Source of the DNA: DHVE2 group archaeon
Lineage (GTDB): Archaea; Thermoplasmatota; Thermoplasmata; Thermoplasmatales; Aciduliprofundaceae
Length of the DNA stretch: 5,236 bases
Assembly: GCA_015520975.1 (NCBI GenBank)
Contig: WAOZ01000060.1
Coordinates: forward strand, 1 to 5,236
Direction of reading: 5' to 3'
The translations under genes were made by a program, and so were the position numbers. Numbering within the stretch: the first letter of the stretch is position 1; every line of letters begins with the position of its first letter. Positions 1 to 5,236 of the stretch are shown piece after piece. The notes below the pieces were generated by a model. It was not told the DNA's origin and made no database searches. It was given only the letters and a program-made list of their open reading frames with translations.

Positions 1-578
1 TCTTCGCGCAGTCTTTTAAGTTCATCTATATCCATATCATCTATATTTTCGGGAATTTCAATCTCCGCCTCTTCCAAAAGCTCTATGGTATCTTCTACGA
101 AAAATCTGCGCACCGTCTCTTCTTTTATGGTTTTTATATCCTCACGAACTGCAGTAAGTTTAGATATTGCCTCTTTAAAATTACCAGAATGCACATATTC
201 CTCCGCAGAAGATATTTTGCTCTCTATTTCTGGTGATAAATAACCTTTTTCCCGCAATTCCTCCCGGAGTTTGTTTATCTCAGATACAATTTCTTCCTTC
301 GTCTTTTGCTCTATTTCTTTAACCTTTGATTCTTCAAGTTCTCTCAAAAGCGTGTCCCGAAGGTTCTGAAGTTCTTCAACGCGCATATCTTCAATATTTT
401 CCGGTGGGGTCTTTTCGACCTTTTTGCATAGTTCAAGAATATCGTGCACCAGCACACTTCTAAGTTTTTCCTCATCAATGTGTTCTTTGATTTTTTCTTT
501 CGCTTCTTCTAAAATATCCTTTGCTCTCTCAATCTCTCCTTTTTCAGCGAGCATTTTTGCCTGCTCAAGCATATCCCT
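1..578 (-). repeat. Tandem duplication (about 117 residues) within the C-terminal region of the large TPR protein
   Basis: Two copies of a charged helical unit lie head to tail. Copy one is about residues 421-537 (bases 228-578). Copy two starts at about 538 and runs off the left edge. Matching landmarks are KGEIERA / SGNFKEA in a helix pair, VHDILEL / VEDTIEL, and the clearest, PENIEDM (bases 384-404) / PENIDDM (bases 33-53), each followed by an EL..LR helix (EELQNLR / DELKRLR). The PENI motifs are exactly 351 nt apart, and the upstream landmarks are offset by 118 residues, which implies a one-residue indel. The DNA has diverged, so the duplication is old and kept at protein level. More copies may lie to the left. 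Confidence 0.7.
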
Positions 579-1838
579 GATATCCTGCATTCTTTTTCCA
601 GTCATTATATTCATAAGTTCATCGATAGCCCTCTTAATCTCACCTTTCATATCACCTATCTTACCGCCAGTGATTCTTTTTAGAATCTCCCTTGCTTCTA
701 TGCTAGCAGGATCAAGCTCAAGCACTTTGCGGGCATTTATCTCAGCATCATGCATCATTTGCCGTTTCATATATATTTTTGCAAGCAGAAGATATCCTCT
801 CGGGTCCTTCGTTAGATTCAAGTACTCCTTAACTGCATTAGTTGCCTCTTCATATCTTTTTAAATCGTAGTAAAGAAGCGCTTTATTTAGATACGCATCG
901 GCAAATTTAGGGTCGTATTGAATTGCGGCATTATAGCTTCTGAGCGCCTCATCGTATTTTTTAAGATATTTCAGCACAACACCCCTGTTGTTCCACACAG
1001 CCGGCAGGTTCTGTCTGATTCTCAAAGCATTCTCGTAGCATAAAAGCGCTTCTTCGAATTTTTCCTTTGATGCCATTATATTTCCTCTGTTTATCCAGCA
1101 TCCCACGCTTCGTGGATTGAAACGCACGCACTGTGCATAGGCCTCTTCCGCCTCATCTTCTCTTCCCATCTCCTCCAGTATCTGGCCCATCAAAAACCAC
1201 GCGCCGTCATCAGAAATATTCTCCTCGAGAACTGAAGTTATTAGCGATAGGGCTTCATCATACCTTTTCATCGAATAGAGAATTTTTGATTTGATTTTTA
1301 GAGCACGTGCCGTTTTCTTAATGGATAATGCCTGATTCACATACTCGAGCGCTTTGTTCATATTTCCCGCTTTGAAAAATTCCTCCGCCCATTGAAGTAA
1401 AGAGTCCACCTCTCCTGCGCTTGGTAGAAATCTTCCTTCCCGCGCTGCCTTTTCCCTATCTGCCCGGGTTAATTCTTCTTTAAAACCAAACTCGGTCAGA
1501 AGTCTTTCAAAATCTTTCCAGTCCATCAGGGTCACATCATCTCTCTTTTGAAGCTCTTTAGCGTTTTCATCGAATTCTCCAGTGGTTACAATCATCCACT
1601 TAACCTGCACCCTTTCCAGATCCACCATATCAAGAATTTCTTCTTTTTTAACCAGATCCTTCCGCAAAAATATAATCACATAGTGTAGCGTCTCGCCCAC
1701 CACAGGCATATACGCATCCATAACAACGATGTTCTCACGATATACGCTGTGCCTTATTTTAAAACCCATTTCGGCCACAAGGCGATTACAGAGCCTCGCA
1801 AATTCGTCCATGCTCATATTTTCTATGATTTCCTTCAT
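1..1838 (-). CDS. Large TPR protein with degenerate Mrr-like N-terminal domain (C-terminus beyond window)
   Basis: The reading frame is open from ATG at 1838 to the left edge: 612 codons, no stop, so the protein is longer. Residues about 8-118 resemble an Mrr-type restriction endonuclease fold: a helix with DEFARLCNRLVAEMGF, strands around VVMDAY and YVIIFLRK, then IVTTGEFDENAKEL (83-96) and LMDWKDFERLL. An acidic residue (D41) is at the expected place, but the usual Q/E-x-K is not there (VIIFLRK, 54-60), so nuclease activity is doubtful. About seven TPRs follow at 145-380, for example AVWNNRGVVLKYLKKYDEAL. From about 395 the protein is highly charged, probably helical or coiled coil, with a 117-residue tandem duplication. 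No signal peptide or membrane segment was seen, so it is probably cytoplasmic. The start overlaps the upstream zinc-ribbon TPR gene by 4 nt and has a Shine-Dalgarno. TPRs suggest a protein-binding scaffold; the function is unknown. The gene call is secure, the Mrr-like assignment is by motif only. Confidence 0.85.
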   Translation of the reverse strand, partial: MKEIIENMSMDEFARLCNRLVAEMGFKIRHSVYRENIVVMDAYMPVVGETLHYVIIFLRKDLVKKEEILDMVDLERVQVKWMIVTTGEFDENAKELQKRDDVTLMDWKDFERLLTEFGFKEELTRADREKAAREGRFLPSAGEVDSLLQWAEEFFKAGNMNKALEYVNQALSIKKTARALKIKSKILYSMKRYDEALSLITSVLEENISDDGAWFLMGQILEEMGREDEAEEAYAQCVRFNPRSVGCWINRGNIMASKEKFEEALLCYENALRIRQNLPAVWNNRGVVLKYLKKYDEALRSYNAAIQYDPKFADAYLNKALLYYDLKRYEEATNAVKEYLNLTKDPRGYLLLAKIYMKRQMMHDAEINARKVLELDPASIEAREILKRITGGKIGDMKGEIKRAIDELMNIMTGKRMQDIRDMLEQAKMLAEKGEIERAKDILEEAKEKIKEHIDEEKLRSVLVHDILELCKKVEKTPPENIEDMRVEELQNLRDTLLRELEESKVKEIEQKTKEEIVSEINKLREELREKGYLSPEIESKISSAEEYVHSGNFKEAISKLTAVREDIKTIKEETVRRFFVEDTIELLEEAEIEIPENIDDMDIDELKRLRE

Positions 1839-2731
1839 TTTACCCTCTCCTCCATCTCTCTGATGCGCTCATCCACTTCAAAGCCTTCCTCCTTCATTTT
1901 GAGTAGAGTGGATAGCGCGCGGTTGTACATCCCTCTGTCTTCCAATATGCTGAGTATCTCCTCATACGCTTCCAGAAATTTGGGGTTCTTGCGCACGGCG
2001 CTCTGGAACGATTGCAGTGCACCACCCCATTTATCCATCGCTTTAAGGCACAGACCCCTGTAATACCAAGCTTCGCTGTCCTCGCTGTCCATTTCAAGTA
2101 CGCGGAGATATGCTCTCTCTGCATCTTCGTATTTCTCCGCTTTGTAGAGCGCATAGGCCAAGAGTTTCCACACCTCTTTATCATCCTCGTTTTCCTGAAG
2201 CATAGTGTTGTAATGCTGTATTGCCGCACCCCATTTCTCCATATCCACCAGAAGCTTTCCCTTTTCTATCATATACTCTCTTCTGCCATATTCCTCTATG
2301 AGCTCATCAATTATCTCCTGCGCACCATCTAAATCCCCTTTCTCTTTTAGAATCTGGTACCGCATATACTTACCAACTTCCCCTTCTATCTTCGAAGCAA
2401 ATTTATCCGCAAGCGAAAGGTAATAATTTTTCTCAATTTCAAAGTTTTCAAGATAAAAAGAAAAGCGTCTGTGGAAGAAGATGGCTGTTTTCGCAAGAAG
2501 ATATAAATCTTCCTTTTCACCTAGAAGCGCGCGTCGTGCTTTTTCGTTGAGTTCTTCTATCTCATCCGTGAAGAGTATCCCCAAATTTTCTATCTTCTCA
2601 TGGAGATCACCAACCCTGAATCCCAGTGCCATGCTCTTGCGAAATAGAAACGGATAATCCATGCTCAACTGACGCGAACATACTTCGCATACAGGTTTTC
2701 GGGATTCACGGCCGCACAGAACACAGTTCAC
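1835..2731 (-). CDS. Zinc-ribbon TPR protein, 298 aa
   Basis: The protein begins with a compact four-cysteine zinc-binding knuckle pair, CVLC (C3, C6) and CEVC (C15, C18). A helical region of about 110 residues without a family I recognise follows. At least four TPR-like units then run from about 152 to 287, for example EVWKLLAYALYKAEKYEDAE and EAWYYRGLCLKAMDKWGGAL. It ends in a short charged helix. There is no signal peptide or membrane segment. The start is GTG at 2731: the next in-frame ATG (residue 24) would remove the whole zinc ribbon, and a TATA-like element is centred 28 nt upstream. The stop TGA overlaps the start of the large TPR gene by 4 nt, so the two are almost certainly co-translated and probably function together. 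Zinc ribbon plus TPR is a plausible protein- or nucleic-acid-binding adaptor, but no reaction or pathway can be assigned. Confidence 0.9.
   Translation of the reverse strand: MNCVLCGRESRKPVCEVCSRQLSMDYPFLFRKSMALGFRVGDLHEKIENLGILFTDEIEELNEKARRALLGEKEDLYLLAKTAIFFHRRFSFYLENFEIEKNYYLSLADKFASKIEGEVGKYMRYQILKEKGDLDGAQEIIDELIEEYGRREYMIEKGKLLVDMEKWGAAIQHYNTMLQENEDDKEVWKLLAYALYKAEKYEDAERAYLRVLEMDSEDSEAWYYRGLCLKAMDKWGGALQSFQSAVRKNPKFLEAYEEILSILEDRGMYNRALSTLLKMKEEGFEVDERIREMEERVK
1843..1853 (-). promoter_or_regulatory. Shine-Dalgarno for the internal operon gene starting at 1838
   Basis: On the minus strand GGAGGAGAGGG precedes the ATG at 1838. GAGGG lies 4 nt from the start codon and GGAGG 10 nt. The motif sits inside the last codons of the upstream TPR gene. 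Together with the ATGA stop/start overlap it points to translational coupling or reinitiation. It also supports ATG 1838 over the in-frame ATGs a few codons later. The other gene starts in the window lack such a motif. Confidence 0.7.
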
Positions 2732-2754
2732 ATATTCAATAAGGGCGTGATGGG

Positions 2755-2768
2755 ATAAAATATTTTTT
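2755..2768 (-). promoter_or_regulatory. Candidate TATA box for the TPR operon
   Basis: In the 57-nt gap after the guanine deaminase stop, the minus strand reads AAAAAATATTTTAT. Its core is centred near 2759, 28 nt upstream of the GTG at 2731. No Shine-Dalgarno lies before that GTG, which fits a leaderless transcript. A second AT-rich match, TTTAAA at 2783-2788, is farther away (about 54 nt) and would give a leader of about 27 nt; it fits less well. No strong oligo-T terminator for the upstream gene was seen in the gap, so read-through from the deaminase remains possible. Confidence 0.5.
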
Positions 2769-2788
2769 CTTATGCCACCCCATTTAAA

Positions 2789-3988
2789 TCATCTATGCCA
2801 TACCTCTTTACCGCGGACATATGTGGCCACAACATTTCTGTCGTCGCCTAAAAACATAAGATTGCTCAGAATTTCCTCTGCGCTCATCTCTTCCATACTC
2901 TCCACTTTCAGCACCGTGAAATCGGCCGATTTACCCGATGTGAGCGTTCCGGTCACATTTTCAATTCCCAGAACCTTCGCGCCTCCTAGAGTTAGATGAT
3001 AAAATGCTCTTATGGGACTGATGAAATTCGCGTAATATACATCTCTGAGCACAGGGAGCATACTGATAAACGGTCCAGCTGCAACATCTGAGCCCAGTGC
3101 AACATCTATGCCATAACGATCCATCGCACCCATATCCATAACCCCGCTGTGCAGAAAAAAGTTCGATGACGGACAGTGAGATATTTTTACGCCCCGGGAT
3201 TTTATGAGTAACAGTTCCTCATTGTCCAAATGCACCCCGTGTGCAAGAACCGTGCGCGGATATAGTACTCCCGCATGTTCATACACAGATGCGTATTTCA
3301 TACCGTACATCCGTCTAACCGTTTCAATCTCCGATTTCTGCTCGGATATGTGAGTCTGTATTATCGCATTCACGCTTCTTGCAATATTCGCGGCAAGTTT
3401 CATCAAATCCATGCTGCACGATATCGCAAATCTCAGCGTGATTGCATACTGCACCATTCCACGGCTCCATTTCTCCACACCTCTTTTAAGAGCATTTTTC
3501 GCTTCGGAAACCCCAGTTTTAAGTTCATCGGGAACATTTGTATCCATGAGTGTTTGCCCCATAAACACCCTCAAACCAGATTCTTTAGCCACTTGCATGG
3601 CGGCGTCCGTGCTTTCCTCGGAGGGGGGTCCGTAAACGAGAGCTGTCGTTGTACCGTTTTTTACAAGTAGCTCAAAAAATTCACGGGCTTTTTTCGCCGA
3701 GTAGTTCGGGTCGAGGTGCTTCATCTCCTCTGGAAATATGTAATCGTTAAGCCATGAAAGCAAATCACAGCTCCATTTCCCCCTCACATCCAGTTGCGGC
3801 AGATGTATGTGCGTATCAACAAAACCGGGAAGCACGACGAACTCCGAAAAATCAACAATATCCTCATTTACAGGCTTATCTACGGATACGCCTTTTATAG
3901 TACCATTTTTCACGATGAGATAGCCATCTACATCTTCAACCCTATTTACAGACGGAAAATTCAGAATTCTGGCTCTGTATGCAACCAT
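2789..3988 (-). CDS. guaD: Guanine deaminase-type amidohydrolase, 399 aa from the preferred start
   Basis: This metal-dependent amidohydrolase is expected to hydrolyse guanine to xanthine and ammonia in purine salvage or catabolism, in the cytoplasm. Numbered from the preferred ATG, the metal and catalytic residues are H60 and H62 (PGFVDTHIHLPQ), H213 and E216 (QTHISEQ), H250 (LAHGVHL) and D301 (GSDVAAG). The substrate arginine is R186 in LRFAISCS. Guanine deaminase hallmarks beyond the general family are LLSWLNDYIFPEE after the HxH motif and FLGDDRN near the C-terminus, both close to the human and E. coli enzymes from memory. Length is slightly under the usual 430-450. An in-frame ATG at 4066 would give 425 aa, but the extra 26 residues do not look like the family's first strand, whereas MVAYRARIL does. 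A TATA-like element lies 27 nt before 3988. It is divergent from cysS and upstream of the TPR pair on the same strand. Related deaminases of other aminated substrates are the main alternative. Confidence 0.85.
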   Translation of the reverse strand: MVAYRARILNFPSVNRVEDVDGYLIVKNGTIKGVSVDKPVNEDIVDFSEFVVLPGFVDTHIHLPQLDVRGKWSCDLLSWLNDYIFPEEMKHLDPNYSAKKAREFFELLVKNGTTTALVYGPPSEESTDAAMQVAKESGLRVFMGQTLMDTNVPDELKTGVSEAKNALKRGVEKWSRGMVQYAITLRFAISCSMDLMKLAANIARSVNAIIQTHISEQKSEIETVRRMYGMKYASVYEHAGVLYPRTVLAHGVHLDNEELLLIKSRGVKISHCPSSNFFLHSGVMDMGAMDRYGIDVALGSDVAAGPFISMLPVLRDVYYANFISPIRAFYHLTLGGAKVLGIENVTGTLTSGKSADFTVLKVESMEEMSAEEILSNLMFLGDDRNVVATYVRGKEVWHR

Positions 3989-4010
3989 ACCCGATGGCGA
4001 AGAATGTTTT

Positions 4011-4019
4011 GATATTTCA
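4011..4019 (-). promoter_or_regulatory. Candidate TATA box for the guanine deaminase gene
   Basis: The minus strand reads TGAAATATC, centred near 4015 and 27 nt upstream of the ATG at 3988. There is no Shine-Dalgarno before that ATG. The spacing matches a leaderless archaeal start and helps choose 3988 over the in-frame ATG at 4066. A second minus-strand match, TATAAAAA at about 4076-4083, lies only about 13 nt before 4066. That is too close to make 4066 a leaderless start, but it could give a transcript beginning near 4054 with a leader of about 65 nt. Confidence 0.4.
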
Positions 4020-4034
4020 AACTTGCGCGTTTCA

Positions 4035-4066
4035 AATGGCCATTCCAAATTATGGGGTAATTCCAT
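4035..4066. repeat. Cluster of ATGG/CCAT inverted repeats between divergent genes
   Basis: A perfect 10-bp palindrome, AATGGCCATT, lies at 4035-4044. Twelve bases beyond its centre begins an imperfect one, ATGGGGTAATTCCAT (4052-4066). The segment therefore holds four ATGG/CCAT half-sites in alternating orientation, between the TATA-like elements for the leftward deaminase and the rightward cysS. A dimeric regulator binding here is possible. Short palindromes arise often by chance, and part of the segment would be coding if the deaminase used the ATG at 4066. Confidence 0.25.
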
Positions 4067-4075
4067 ACCGCAGCG

Positions 4076-4083
4076 TTTTTATA
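4076..4083 (+). promoter_or_regulatory. Candidate TATA box for cysS
   Basis: TTTTTATA is centred near 4080, 25 nt upstream of the ATG at 4105. No Shine-Dalgarno lies in between, so the transcript probably starts at or next to the start codon. The element reads as TATAAAAA on the other strand and might also work leftward. Confidence 0.55.
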
Positions 4084-4104
4084 GGGTTCTTGGCATGCGC
4101 AAAT

Positions 4105-5236
4105 ATGCTTATTTACGATACACTTTCGGGTACAAAAAGAGAATTTCGGGAGATTCATAAGGGTCGGGTGGGCATGTACGTATGCGGTCCAACAACCTAT
4201 GATTATGCCCATATAGGCCATGCAAGGGTGGCAATAATTTTCGATGTGTTCAGAAGATTCCTGGAATACCTGGGATACGATGTGGTGTATGTATCAAACA
4301 TCACGGACATAGATGATAAAATTATATCCAAAGCCAGAGAGCTTGGCAAGGATCCCATAGAAATGGCACACTATTACGCAAACGAATATCTGAGAGATAT
4401 GGCCAAACTGCGCGTCAGGCCGCCGAATATTATTCCGAAAGCAACACGGCACATCGATGAGATAATAGAGCTTATTCAAAAACTCATCAATAGAGGTTTC
4501 GCTTATGTAAGTGAGGGCGATGTGTATTTCTCTGTAGAAAAATACAGAGAGTACGGTAAATTATCGCACAGGAAACTGGAAGAAATGATTGCAGGCGTAC
4601 GCGTGGATGTGAGCGATAAGAAAAAGAATCCTCTGGATTTCGCACTGTGGAAAGCGGCCAAGCCCGGTGAGCCGTCGTGGTCAAGCCCGTGGGGTGAGGG
4701 AAGGCCGGGGTGGCATATCGAATGCAGTGCGATGAGCATGAGATACATTGGAGAAACGCTGGACATTCACGGTGGTGGAGCAGATTTGGTATTTCCGCAT
4801 CATGAGAACGAAATAGCGCAGAGCGAGTGCGCTACAGGCAAACCGTTTGTGAATTACTGGATGCATGTGGGTCTGGTGCGTTTCAATGCTGAAAAAATGA
4901 GCAAATCTGTTGGGAATGTTTTTCTTGTGAGAGAACTTGTTAAGATATATCCACCAGAGGCAATAAGATTGATGTTTCTCAATGCCCATTACCGCAAACC
5001 ATACGATTTTACGGAAAAGAATCTGGAGGATTCTAAGCTCCTTCTGCAGAAAATATGGGATGTGTATTACGAACTCAAGCGCAATGCCGGGGAAAATGGA
5101 GATGCTGAAGAATGCGAAATCTGCTCTGAATATGAAAAGAAGATAATCAGCGCATTATCCGACGATTTCAATACCCGGGAGGCCATAAAACATTATCTGG
5201 AATTCATATCCATTGCCAGAAAATTCACGGGTGAAA
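4105..5236 (+). CDS. cysS: Cysteinyl-tRNA synthetase (C-terminus beyond window)
   Basis: This class I aminoacyl-tRNA synthetase activates cysteine with ATP and loads it onto tRNA-Cys in the cytoplasm. The frame is open from ATG 4105 to the right edge, 377 codons. The usual length is about 460-480, so roughly 80-100 residues are missing. The Rossmann catalytic domain carries HIGH at 36-39 (within TTYDYAHIGHAR) and KMSKS at 264-268. The zinc site that selects cysteine is intact: C27 (VCGPT), C207 (WHIECSAM), H232 and E236 (FPHHENEIAQS). ITDIDDKI (66-73) and GGGADLVFPHHE are further family signatures. The start gives MLIYDTLSGTKREF, the normal beginning for the family. An in-frame TTG at 4090 would add only five unneeded residues and would leave the TATA-like element too close. 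After KMSKS, the stem-contact and helical tRNA-binding region begins (LSDDFNTREA near 351-360) before the edge. It is divergent from the deaminase gene, and nothing about it is unusual. Confidence 0.98.
   Translation, partial: MLIYDTLSGTKREFREIHKGRVGMYVCGPTTYDYAHIGHARVAIIFDVFRRFLEYLGYDVVYVSNITDIDDKIISKARELGKDPIEMAHYYANEYLRDMAKLRVRPPNIIPKATRHIDEIIELIQKLINRGFAYVSEGDVYFSVEKYREYGKLSHRKLEEMIAGVRVDVSDKKKNPLDFALWKAAKPGEPSWSSPWGEGRPGWHIECSAMSMRYIGETLDIHGGGADLVFPHHENEIAQSECATGKPFVNYWMHVGLVRFNAEKMSKSVGNVFLVRELVKIYPPEAIRLMFLNAHYRKPYDFTEKNLEDSKLLLQKIWDVYYELKRNAGENGDAEECEICSEYEKKIISALSDDFNTREAIKHYLEFISIARKFTGE

Noticed and set aside
424..870. A plus-strand open frame of 148 codons, rich in Ser, Ile and Phe, that looks like a membrane protein.
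   Set aside because: It is antisense to the large TPR gene. Its composition is what reverse-complemented charged helical codons (GAA, GAG, AAA, AGA) give. It has no promoter and no family resemblance.
1118..1135. A GTGGATTGAAACG stretch resembling the 3' end of some CRISPR repeats.
   Set aside because: It occurs once, lies inside TPR coding sequence, and has no regularly spaced copies around it.
1..2731. The idea that the TPR pair is an active restriction or defence system.
   Set aside because: The Mrr-like domain seems to lack the catalytic Q/E-x-K, and no methyltransferase, helicase or other defence gene is in the window. Kept only as a speculative possibility in the findings.
2732..2788. 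Possible transcription terminator between the guanine deaminase and the TPR pair.
   Set aside because: The longest minus-strand T run is only four bases and there is no stable hairpin. The AT-rich segment is better read as a TATA-like element.
3275..3670. Plus-strand open frames of 131 and 74 codons.
   Set aside because: Both lie opposite the guanine deaminase, whose motifs span the same bases. Neither shows a recognisable domain or start signal.
4294..4989. Several minus-strand open frames of 61 to 102 codons.
   Set aside because: They are antisense to cysS, whose zinc ligands and KMSKS motif are encoded here. They have no family-like content.

Overview
The window looks like a piece of an archaeal chromosome, most likely a euryarchaeote. 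Thermoplasmata or a relative is my best guess, by inference only. Three gene starts (cysS at 4105, the guanine deaminase at 3988 and the zinc-ribbon TPR gene at 2731) each have an AT-rich TATA-like element centred about 25-28 nt upstream and no Shine-Dalgarno motif. That is the geometry of archaeal leaderless transcripts. The one start inside an operon (1838) has a purine-rich Shine-Dalgarno and a 4-nt ATGA overlap instead. Heavy use of AGA/AGG arginine and ATA isoleucine codons fits, and the two TPR proteins are of a type common in archaea.

Layout. Three genes run leftward and one rightward from a divergent intergenic region at 3989-4104. Rightward is cysS, cysteinyl-tRNA synthetase, cut by the right edge after 377 codons. 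Leftward, in order of transcription, are a guanine deaminase-type amidohydrolase (3988 to 2789), a small protein with an N-terminal four-cysteine zinc ribbon and C-terminal TPRs (2731 to 1835), and a large protein (1838 to beyond base 1). The large protein has an Mrr-like N-terminal domain that looks degenerate, about seven TPRs, and a charged helical C-terminal region built on a 117-residue tandem duplication. It is open at the left edge, with at least 612 codons and no stop in the window.

How the genes relate. The two TPR genes form a translationally coupled pair and probably work together, perhaps as a scaffold or sensor in a protein complex; their function is unknown. The 57-nt gap before them holds its own promoter-like element, so they can be transcribed separately from the guanine deaminase, although read-through is possible. 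The deaminase (guanine to xanthine plus ammonia) and cysS are housekeeping or metabolic genes with no evident link to the TPR pair.

No RNA gene, CRISPR array, insertion sequence or prophage feature was seen, and no stretch longer than 300 bases lacks a gene. The most unusual material is the TPR pair and the duplicated C-terminal region of the larger member.
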